A model generated the notes under the pieces. That model had not been told where the DNA came from and ran no database searches. It saw only the letters and a list, made by a program, of their open reading frames with translations. A stretch of DNA of 64,000 nt, taken from Asticcacaulis tiandongensis. GTDB taxonomy: Bacteria; Pseudomonadota; Alphaproteobacteria; Caulobacterales; Caulobacteraceae. This document shows positions 8,954 to 15,608 of the stretch, in pieces; the first letter of the stretch is position 1, and each line of letters begins with the position of its first letter. The translations under genes were made by a program, and so were the position numbers. The DNA is taken from contig NZ_SSBC01000021.1 of the NCBI RefSeq assembly GCF_006475605.1, positions 1 to 64,000 on the forward strand, in the 5' to 3' direction.

Positions 8954-9682
8954 CTAACCACACTCCGGCAGGGTTGCTAGGCTGTAATCTTCGGAGACGA
9001 TTACACCGTAGGCTTTGACCGGATCACCGGTAAAGCGCACCAGTTGTTCCCGTATGATTTGCCCCGTGATAGCCCTCAGGCGCCAGATCTGCCCATCCTT
9101 TGAACGCACCGTGGTGGATGATGTATCGGTGCGTGGCTCTTCTGTCGGTGAGGCATAGCCATAGGGTGAGAACAGCCGCCTGACGCAGTCATTTCTTGGC
9201 CAGTGTAAGGTGTTTGTTGTATCTGCCGGCGGACTGCCGATCAGTGCCAGAAGATCATCCTTTTTGAGGCTTTGCGTTTTATGGACCAGCGCCACTTCGC
9301 TGACTTCCTGCGCCTGATCTATCGGCCATTTATAGGCTTCCGGCTCGGCAATGACCTTAACAGATTGGCCCTGTATCGTCAGATCGCGCTCGAGACGCGC
9401 CTCCTGCGCCATTAGCAGTATGTCCGACGTAATGGAAAGCAAGGCCTCATTCAGCACCTCCTCTGTCCGATAAGCCTGCAACTGACGATCCGAACGCCGC
9501 TTCTCCTGCTGGCTTAAGGTAAGCACCGCGACACACAACACCGACAGGATAGCGCACAGTATCAGTGCGCTCAGGGCCGCATAGCCGCAGTCCTTGTCTG
9601 CGTGACTGTTTCTGGCACTGTGTTTGGCATAGCTTCCGACCCTATCACCGCCACCATCTCCGGCACTGTCAGAACGGGACAA
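8954..9682 (-). CDS. gspK: Type II secretion minor pseudopilin, GspK-like
   Basis: A 242-residue protein with a short polar leader and a prepilin-type N-terminal helix (CGYAALSALILCAILSVLCV, about 32-51), then a soluble domain. The +5 glutamate of classical pseudopilins is absent, as is usual for GspK, which caps the pseudopilus tip. The reading frame begins at TTG 9682, overlapping gspD by 14 bases; the true start may be slightly downstream. The family call rests on the helix, the position after gspD and the absence of another GspK candidate. The protein is shorter than typical GspK (about 300), so it may be a reduced form. Confidence 0.6.
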   Translation of the reverse strand: MSRSDSAGDGGGDRVGSYAKHSARNSHADKDCGYAALSALILCAILSVLCVAVLTLSQQEKRRSDRQLQAYRTEEVLNEALLSITSDILLMAQEARLERDLTIQGQSVKVIAEPEAYKWPIDQAQEVSEVALVHKTQSLKKDDLLALIGSPPADTTNTLHWPRNDCVRRLFSPYGYASPTEEPRTDTSSTTVRSKDGQIWRLRAITGQIIREQLVRFTGDPVKAYGVIVSEDYSLATLPECG

Positions 9683-11555
9683 AGCCCTGCCCTATCAGTT
9701 CACGGATATCCGCCCCGAGGCTTGGCCAGACCTGATCGTAGCTGGCATTATCGCGGATCACCTTAACCTGTATCAGCACCACCAGTTCCGTACGGTCTGC
9801 CGTCTGTGTGCGCTGCTTGAACAGATTACCGAACACCGGAATGTCTTTCAGAAGCGGTGCCCCGCCCTCGCCTTCGCTCTGTGACGAGGAAATTAGTCCA
9901 CCCAGAGCCACAACCGTGCCTTCAGGAATGATCAGACTGCTTTCCATGCGCCGTTGCCGGATGGTGGGTGAGTCAATGCCCGAGGTCTGGGTTCGGGCCA
10001 CAGAACTGACCTCCTGTGTCACATCCATCGACACGCGGTTATCACTGAGGATACGCGGGGTGACCTTCAGCATGACGCCGGTATCACGATAATCAATCGT
10101 GCTGATCAGCGGCGCATCGCCATTACTGGTCGACTGGGCGTTCTGGACAATGATCGGCACCTGATCCCCCACCTGAAGCAGGGCCGTGCCGTTCTCACGC
10201 ACGGTGATCTTGGGTGCCGATACAATACGCACGTCCGACTTGGAGCTCAGGGCATTAATTGCCGCCTTGATATCGCTTCTGAGATAGTTGACCGAGAAGC
10301 CCGGTGCCACAGGGGCAAAGTTCGTGGCCTCGGTCGTATAGTTGCTGATCGACAGGCTGCCATTGATGGTCTGCCAGTCAACACCGAAGCTGAACTCGTT
10401 GTTGAGAGTCACCTCAAGGATAGAGGCCTCGATAAACACCTGCACGGGCTCACGGTCAATCTCAGCCAGTACGGCCATGACTCTCGGCCGGAGGGATTCG
10501 GGCACCGAGATAATCAGGCTGTTGGTGTCCTTGTCCGCCACAATACGCGGCATGGCCTCGTCGCTATAGCCCTGTGATAGTGATGAGGAGGCAGCCGACG
10601 GTGCAGACGCAGAGACCGTTTCTCTGGTGGTGGAGGTACCAACAGACGTGCTCGTAGACACGCTGCCACCTGACATTCCTGTTGTACTGAAGCCCAATGC
10701 CTCGTTAAGGGTCTTGGCCAAGGCTTCGGCTGAAGCACCCCTTGGGCGATAGACCGTGACCTTCAGGCTCTCGTCATTGGAGGGGACATCGAGGCGGGTG
10801 ACCCAGTTCTGCACCTGATCAAGCGCTTCGGCAGATTTGGAAAAGACAAACAAGCCGTTCAGCCGCCGCAGGGGCATGACCGTCACCCCGTGGGCGCCAG
10901 CCTGTTTCAGCACCTGTCCGAGATCGGCTGAGACGGTAGCCGCACTGGCATTATACAGCGGATAATAGCGGATCCGCGCATCGGTCAAAGGACTCTGGTC
11001 AAACAGGCGCACCGAACTGAGGGCGGTTTCAATCTCGTCATGCGTACCGCCCAGCAGCAACAGGCCCAGATCATCGGAACTGAACAATACGAGCTTGTCG
11101 CGTGACAGGCTGGTCAGCACCTTGGCGATTTCACTCGGCAGTGCATACTGAATGGGCACGGCGCGTACCTGATAACCGATACGCGCGGTCGCACCGCCAT
11201 CAGTGTTGATACTGGCACCGATCTGGGCCGACTTGCGGGACTTGAGGACGACAAAGTCCCCTTCCCTGACCAGAACCACCTCATAGGCATTCAACGCCCC
11301 TTCAAAGGCCGCCAGCAGCTGCGCCGCGCTCAGGCGCTGCTCTATGTGGAAGTTCATGCGTCCGGTGACACCGGGATCAACCCGGTAGGCCACTCTCAGG
11401 CCCTGCCCCAGCACTTCGTCGGCAACCTGCGAGATCTCTGCGTCACGAAAATTATAGACATAGGTCTGGGCACCGGCACTCTGTGCCAGACTCCCTATCG
11501 GGGTGCCAAACACCAGCACACATATCAAACCCACTACTCTTATCAGCCCCATCAT
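9669..11555 (-). CDS. gspD: Type II secretion system secretin GspD
   Basis: A 628-residue outer-membrane secretin. A signal peptide (residues 1-24, ends SLAQ) is followed by N-terminal ring domains (N0 YNFRDAEISQVADEVL near 34; N1-N3 modules about 130-330 with a Ser/Thr-rich loop near 300), then the secretin core with the conserved VQVFIEASILEV and VPIIVQNA pieces and the C-terminal IIPEGTVVALGGLI signature and LLKDIPVFGNLFK. It forms the channel through which folded periplasmic proteins leave the cell. It lies between gspC and gspK in one transcription direction, 88 bases after gspC. No pilotin gene is obvious nearby. Confidence 0.95.
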   Translation of the reverse strand: MMGLIRVVGLICVLVFGTPIGSLAQSAGAQTYVYNFRDAEISQVADEVLGQGLRVAYRVDPGVTGRMNFHIEQRLSAAQLLAAFEGALNAYEVVLVREGDFVVLKSRKSAQIGASINTDGGATARIGYQVRAVPIQYALPSEIAKVLTSLSRDKLVLFSSDDLGLLLLGGTHDEIETALSSVRLFDQSPLTDARIRYYPLYNASAATVSADLGQVLKQAGAHGVTVMPLRRLNGLFVFSKSAEALDQVQNWVTRLDVPSNDESLKVTVYRPRGASAEALAKTLNEALGFSTTGMSGGSVSTSTSVGTSTTRETVSASAPSAASSSLSQGYSDEAMPRIVADKDTNSLIISVPESLRPRVMAVLAEIDREPVQVFIEASILEVTLNNEFSFGVDWQTINGSLSISNYTTEATNFAPVAPGFSVNYLRSDIKAAINALSSKSDVRIVSAPKITVRENGTALLQVGDQVPIIVQNAQSTSNGDAPLISTIDYRDTGVMLKVTPRILSDNRVSMDVTQEVSSVARTQTSGIDSPTIRQRRMESSLIIPEGTVVALGGLISSSQSEGEGGAPLLKDIPVFGNLFKQRTQTADRTELVVLIQVKVIRDNASYDQVWPSLGADIRELIGQGFVPF

Positions 11556-11643
11556 CCGCCCTTTAAAGGTATCTCTGTTTCGTGCCTGTCAGGCCCGCCG
11601 CCTTACGCAACACTTCTGTCATTCGTTCGTCACTAAACGGGCG

Positions 11644-12114
11644 TCAATTGTTCGCCGCCTGCGCTGCCGCCTCGGCGCTGAAGTCCACCGTCCGGATGCC
11701 GACCGGCGTATCAAAGCGCACCGATCTCGGCCCCACTTCCAGCAACCGGATATCGCCCTGCAGTTCATTGACCCGCATCCACTGTTCCGGCCCGCCATCT
11801 ATGGACACCAGTGCGGCCTTGCGTCCCGGTGATATAGCCACCCCAAGCAGACGCACACCCGCCTCCTTATAGGCGGCTGGTCCCGTGGACATGATGAAGA
11901 TCGGCGTTTGCAGCATGACCGAGGTGTCCGGCGCTTGCGCCTGTGCCGCTTGCGCCGGTTTGGGCAGACGCTTCAGGCTATCATTTATGGTCGTCAGTCG
12001 TGCCTGATCCTCTGCGGTCGGATCCACCAGCAGCAACAGAGCGGTGCCGAGCAGGGCAGCACCAGCCATACCGAACGAGAGCGTTTTGATGTCGGAGAAG
12101 CTCAGGCCGGTCAT
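11644..12114 (-). CDS. gspC: Type II secretion protein GspC-like (HR domain)
   Basis: A 156-residue protein with one N-terminal membrane helix (FGMAGAALLGTALLLLV), a proline/alanine linker, and a homology-region domain (VRLLGVAISPGRKAALVSID then MRVNELQGDIRLLEVGPRSV) typical of GspC/PulC, which links the inner-membrane platform to the secretin. It ends right after this domain, so the PDZ domain used for substrate recognition in longer GspC proteins is missing. The start at ATG 12114 overlaps the gspM stop as ATGA; an alternative TTG at 12120 is less convincing. Confidence 0.75.
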   Translation of the reverse strand: MTGLSFSDIKTLSFGMAGAALLGTALLLLVDPTAEDQARLTTINDSLKRLPKPAQAAQAQAPDTSVMLQTPIFIMSTGPAAYKEAGVRLLGVAISPGRKAALVSIDGGPEQWMRVNELQGDIRLLEVGPRSVRFDTPVGIRTVDFSAEAAAQAANN

Positions 12115-12614
12115 TTGCAAAACACCCGCCCCTCAAGTTCCAGTTCGACGCGATCGGTACGGTTACGCAAGGCCAGACGGTCAATATATAAAACCGGACG
12201 GAAGCGATCGATAGCCTCAAGCGTCGAGACCGCCGCCTCATAGGCCCCTGAGGCCTTCAGCCTGACCGGATGGGCCATGAGCGGGGCCTTTGTGTTGGTC
12301 GCCACAGCGGTACCGACACTGATATCGGCAATCTCAAGCCCCGCGCCACTGACAGCAAGGCCCAGTTGATCCTGCCAGACCCCGTTCAGCTTGCCGGCAC
12401 AGACCGACCCCGGCCCGAAGTAAGCGACATCGCCCTTGAGGCTGGCGGTGCGCTGTAAAGCCTGCAGTCTGGTCTCCAGTGTCTCCAGACGCGTCTCGGC
12501 CTCTGTCGGACGCCCAAGCCACAACAGGACCAAGCTAAGAACAACAATGGCCACACCGGCCAGAACCGCCAGAGGCTTACCGGCAAGCAATCTCAACAGG
12601 TTCGTCAGGCTCAT
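12111..12614 (-). CDS. gspM: Type II secretion protein GspM-like
   Basis: A 167-residue bitopic inner-membrane protein: a membrane helix (LAVLAGVAIVVLSLVLLWL, about 12-30), a coiled coil (ETRLETLETRLQALQRT), and a periplasmic ferredoxin-like domain as in GspM/PilO. ATG 12614 overlaps the gspL stop by 4 bases (ATGA); the frame also opens upstream at 12638, inside gspL, which I consider spurious. It probably pairs with GspL to anchor the GspE-GspF motor. Sequence similarity in this family is low, so position and topology carry the call. Confidence 0.7.
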   Translation of the reverse strand: MSLTNLLRLLAGKPLAVLAGVAIVVLSLVLLWLGRPTEAETRLETLETRLQALQRTASLKGDVAYFGPGSVCAGKLNGVWQDQLGLAVSGAGLEIADISVGTAVATNTKAPLMAHPVRLKASGAYEAAVSTLEAIDRFRPVLYIDRLALRNRTDRVELELEGRVFCK

Positions 12615-13357
12615 TGGCCCGCTCCGTAGCTTACCCACAGCCAGGTATCCCGGCGCACCGGCCGGTCGGCCTTCTGCATCGATACGCTGCCCTCATTCAA
12701 CGGGGCCGCATCACCTTTAACTTCTAAGGCCCAGTCACCCCCCTCCCACAGAAAGCTGTCTATCCGTGCATGCGGGTTCTTTGCCGTGGTCACCGTCTGC
12801 AGGGCGGCAAGTACATCAGCCGCCTTGCGACCTCTGACACCGATCTCCTCAAGGGTGCGGGCATTGGCCTGTGCGGTGGCCCCTGTGCTGATCTGTCTTG
12901 CCGTACGCTCCACCACCTGTTCCAGACGCGCCAGTTCGGCTTCCGCCGCCGCGCGTCGTTTGAGCGTCAGGGCCACCTGCCCGCTTAAGCACACAAGGGT
13001 CAGCAAAATCAGACCCGTTACTGTGGCCTGCTGTCGGAGCTGTTCGGCCTGTTTGCGGCGTGACGGCACGACAATCGATACTGGCCGACCCTGCACCTCG
13101 ATAGTGAAGCTTAAACCTTCGGCCGCTTCCTGCCCTTTTAGGTAGATGGCGACAAACCGCCCGCCTTGCCCCGGTCGCCAGGGAGACAGCCGCCGCACCA
13201 CAATAGTTGGGGCCAGCCCACTTGAGGCGGCCGTTACAGGCGACGTATGGTGCGCCTCTAGACGCGCCGCCCGCATCTGATCCCACGGCAGGGCCGAGGG
13301 AACATTGACAATACGGGTAAAGGGTTTGGCCGCAGACGGCGCATTCAGCGCGTTCAT
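12611..13357 (-). CDS. gspL: Type II secretion protein GspL/PilN-like
   Basis: A 248-residue protein: about 100 cytoplasmic residues, one membrane helix (ATVTGLILLTLVCLSGQVAL), then a periplasmic coiled coil (EAELARLEQVVERTARQ) and an alpha/beta domain as in GspL/PilN. I chose ATG 13357, which has AGGGGGAG in front; the longer frame to 13417 runs into the palindromic repeat next door. The cytoplasmic part is much shorter than in classical GspL, so the actin-like fold that binds GspE is at best partial here. Confidence 0.65.
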   Translation of the reverse strand: MNALNAPSAAKPFTRIVNVPSALPWDQMRAARLEAHHTSPVTAASSGLAPTIVVRRLSPWRPGQGGRFVAIYLKGQEAAEGLSFTIEVQGRPVSIVVPSRRKQAEQLRQQATVTGLILLTLVCLSGQVALTLKRRAAAEAELARLEQVVERTARQISTGATAQANARTLEEIGVRGRKAADVLAALQTVTTAKNPHARIDSFLWEGGDWALEVKGDAAPLNEGSVSMQKADRPVRRDTWLWVSYGAGQ

Positions 13358-13393
13358 TCCTGTGCTCCCCCTCTGCGCGAACGCATCCCAAAA

Positions 13394-13480
13394 AGTGTGA
13401 CGCATCTTTTTGGACAAAGATGCGCGATAAAACGAGAATTGAGCGCCGATCTGATCCTAACAGATCGGAAAACGCTCAAG
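13394..13480. repeat. Palindromic intergenic repeat inside the gsp operon
   Basis: Two stem-loops lie back to back: gcatcttttt/caaagatgc (about 13401-13425) and ccgatctg/cagatcgg (about 13452-13470), ending ggaaaacgctcaag. The order and the ending resemble the larger elements at 49444-49550 and 58101-58205, so this is probably a diverged member of the same family. It separates the gspJ-like gene from gspL and could dampen or process the operon mRNA. Confidence 0.5.
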
Positions 13481-13994
13481 GTTCAGGCCACCGGCACTGG
13501 CGGGTGATCATGTCAAATTGGCAATCCGCCGGATGATCAATCCTGAGTTCCACCGTTGTCGCCACCGTGCCTGTTTCATCGTACAAGATCAAGCCTGCAA
13601 GACGTTCATTTACAACTTCTGATGCCTCTTCTTCGGTAAGGCTGTCATATGACCAACGGGCATATTCCTGACCGGCGATGACGTAGGCCAGACGGTAGCC
13701 TGTCGGCGTCACAACCCGACAAGGGGCCTCCTCCTGACAGTCATAGCTGAACCCCTGCCCGTCCCCTGACAGGTGCGCGACCCGCAAAGGTTCCAGAGGC
13801 GCGATCTGGCGGCGTAAATCGGTTTCGGCGTTACGCTGTTCACGGCCCAGGTCCCTGATCACAGTCACCCGATCCTGACCGCGGGCCACCAGACGCGCGA
13901 CCTGCAACACACCGGCCAGTGACAGGCTGATCAGCAACAGCGCGATCAGGGTTTCTGTCAGGGTAAAGCCCTGATCGGTCTCTCTCTCGCTCAT
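13476..13994 (-). CDS. Type II secretion prepilin, GspJ/GspH-like
   Basis: A 172-residue pseudopilin. The leader MSERETDQG is followed by the class-III cleavage site and FTLTETLIALLLISLSLAGVL, with phenylalanine at +1 and glutamate at +5. A soluble domain with several cysteines follows (YDCQEEAPCRVV, and a C-terminal pair DCQFDMITRQC). The start at ATG 13994 overlaps the previous stop (ATGA). Size and place between a GspI-like gene and gspL suggest GspJ, but GspH cannot be excluded. Confidence 0.7.
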   Translation of the reverse strand: MSERETDQGFTLTETLIALLLISLSLAGVLQVARLVARGQDRVTVIRDLGREQRNAETDLRRQIAPLEPLRVAHLSGDGQGFSYDCQEEAPCRVVTPTGYRLAYVIAGQEYARWSYDSLTEEEASEVVNERLAGLILYDETGTVATTVELRIDHPADCQFDMITRQCRWPEP

Positions 13995-14356
13995 AGGCTC
14001 TGCACCCTGTGACACCAGCGCAGGCCTTCGAAGCGGTAGGTCTGTGCAGAGCGGACAGGCTTCAGTGTCAGGTTGATGCGGCACAGCACCTGCGGGCCGA
14101 ATTTTTCTTCACGCACACCTGCCTGATAGATCATCTTCCCCTCGGTGCCGCTATAGTCACCCACCTGTCGGGGCAGAACGGCAAACAGTTTCTGGGCCAC
14201 GAGAAGCGCCTCAGATTGACGGCTGGCCGTCTGGCTATATTGACCGGACAGGCTCAGGGCTGTCAGGACAATGCCCAGCATCAGGCTGCTGATCATCACC
14301 CCGATCAGCGCGTCAACCATGACAAAGCCAGAGTCCCTGTTTGCCCCGTCGTCCAT
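13991..14356 (-). CDS. gspI: Type II secretion prepilin, GspI-like
   Basis: A 121-residue pseudopilin with a short leader ending DSG, then FVMVDALIGVMISSLMLGIV. Aspartate replaces the usual glutamate at +5, an acceptable substitution. Its size matches GspI, which nucleates the tip complex with GspJ and GspK. It is the first gene of the second gsp block; the next gene starts within its stop codon. The upstream region (14357-14439) is shared with the divergent TonB-like gene, so both promoters should lie in about 80 bases. Confidence 0.65.
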   Translation of the reverse strand: MDDGANRDSGFVMVDALIGVMISSLMLGIVLTALSLSGQYSQTASRQSEALLVAQKLFAVLPRQVGDYSGTEGKMIYQAGVREEKFGPQVLCRINLTLKPVRSAQTYRFEGLRWCHRVQSL

Positions 14357-14439
14357 AGACGAAATTTACCCCATATTCTTTGTATCTTAGCCTATCAGAT
14401 CAGTTTGCCCGTCACAACAAAGCGTGTACCTTCACCCGC

Positions 14440-15138
14440 ATGAGGGGAACCCGAACAAACCAACCGTTTAGCAAGCGTGTACTCATGGGTGCAGGCTTTA
14501 CCCTGCTCGTACATGCCGGCCTGATGGCCTATTTTCTGTTCCCGTCAGAGCATTATCCCCCGATGGACGGCCTTGACGGTCTGGATACCGGCACACTGTT
14601 GGGGGCAGAGATTGCCATGGATGTGTCTCTGGTTAGTCCGTCACCGGCAACGACGAGCTATACCTCACCGCAGTCAACAGACTCACCCTTTATGAAGTTC
14701 ATGCCACTGGTCGAGCGAACACCGGCCAGCAGCAGCGTGAAACCCTTGTGGACGGGACAGCCGACCCTGATGTCAGCTTCCGAGGCCCTGGGCGAGGATA
14801 TGTTTGCACCATCCGCACCAGCCTCACAGGGTGATCCGACCGGCAGCACATCCGAGGCCCAAGCCAGTCAGCCGCCGAGTGATCTGTGGAAAGCCATTGA
14901 ACCCTGCTGGAAGCGGCTTGCCGATAAAAACACCGTACCGGTAACGCTTAAGGTCACCTTCTCCCCCTTGGGCAATCTGGCCAAACCGCCGGAGATCGAA
15001 CGCGAACCCGGCGCCCCCCTCACCGATCAGCTTATGCGCTCGGAAAATCAGGCCATCATGGCCCTCTCACAGTGCGGACCCTATCTCATGGCCTTCGGGC
15101 AGGCGAATGTAAGAGTGAGGTTTCCGGGAGGGGGATAA
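14440..15138 (+). CDS. TonB/TolA-like single-pass envelope protein
   Basis: A 232-residue protein: N-terminal membrane anchor (VLMGAGFTLLVHAGLMAYFLF), a long Pro/Ser/Thr-rich periplasmic stretch (about 50-160), and a C-terminal globular domain (LWKAIEPCWKRLADKNTVPV to RVRFPGG) that resembles the TolA/TonB C-terminal fold. It is the only plus-strand gene in the type II secretion island and diverges from gspI. I chose ATG 14440 because the membrane anchor then begins near residue 13. It may link cell-envelope energy or the cell wall to the secretin (a GspB-like job), but that is inference. Confidence 0.65.
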   Translation: MRGTRTNQPFSKRVLMGAGFTLLVHAGLMAYFLFPSEHYPPMDGLDGLDTGTLLGAEIAMDVSLVSPSPATTSYTSPQSTDSPFMKFMPLVERTPASSSVKPLWTGQPTLMSASEALGEDMFAPSAPASQGDPTGSTSEAQASQPPSDLWKAIEPCWKRLADKNTVPVTLKVTFSPLGNLAKPPEIEREPGAPLTDQLMRSENQAIMALSQCGPYLMAFGQANVRVRFPGGG

Positions 15139-15145
15139 GAGAACG

Positions 15146-15265
15146 TTAACAGGAACCTGAAACAGAGTGAGTGAATCTTCGATCGAGTCCCCATTTTTCC
15201 CTTCGCAAGAGGTATAATATTTCCCTTAATTCAGGAGAGGCTTTCCACAAAAAATCAGATATCAT
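15146..15265 (-). CDS. Possible 39-residue coupled ORF after the RraB-like gene
   Basis: ATG 15265 overlaps the stop of the RraB-like gene as ATGA and opens a 39-residue frame beginning MISDFLWKASPELREILYLL and ending before the terminal codons of the convergent TonB-like gene. The composition is AT-rich, like the immunity gene. It could be a small accessory protein or the remnant of an older toxin/immunity tail. No family was recognised. Confidence 0.3.
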   Translation of the reverse strand: MISDFLWKASPELREILYLLRREKWGLDRRFTHSVSGSC

Positions 15266-15591
15266 TTTTGGAAACATCCCCAACCATCGTTATGGCCGTT
15301 TAATGGCGTAGCAAATTCTGCGATCTTTAATTCAAAACATGTAATTTCATCATAAGAGGGCAGCATATACTTATCTACGGTCACATCCCAAATGGGTAAG
15401 GAGCCCATTTCAGTATAATTAATATGCATGCTATCTGCATATGGACTAAATTTATTGCAAAATATATCTGCATTGATATGCGTGTAAAAAACAACTGAGA
15501 AGTTTATAGTTCTTTTCAAGCTTAAATCATCCCCACTCTCTTTCATTCTTCTCAATACGATTCCATTTTCATCTTCTGGAAATTCAGACAT
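15262..15591 (-). CDS. RraB-family protein, candidate immunity protein
   Basis: A 109-residue protein matching the RraB (RNase E inhibitor) fold along its length: opening PEDENGIVLRRMKESGDDL, a middle strand NFSVVFYTH, WDVTVDKYMLPSYDEIT, and the closing signature HNDGWGCF. In enterobacteria RraB binds RNase E; elsewhere relatives sit next to polymorphic toxins as immunity proteins. Here it starts 17 bases after an RHS protein with a variable tail and is AT-rich like that tail, so I read it as that toxin's antidote. By analogy the toxin may be an RNase, but this is inference. Confidence 0.75.
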   Translation of the reverse strand: MSEFPEDENGIVLRRMKESGDDLSLKRTINFSVVFYTHINADIFCNKFSPYADSMHINYTEMGSLPIWDVTVDKYMLPSYDEITCFELKIAEFATPLNGHNDGWGCFQK

Positions 15592-15608
15592 TGTCTCTCC
15601 TAAAATAA

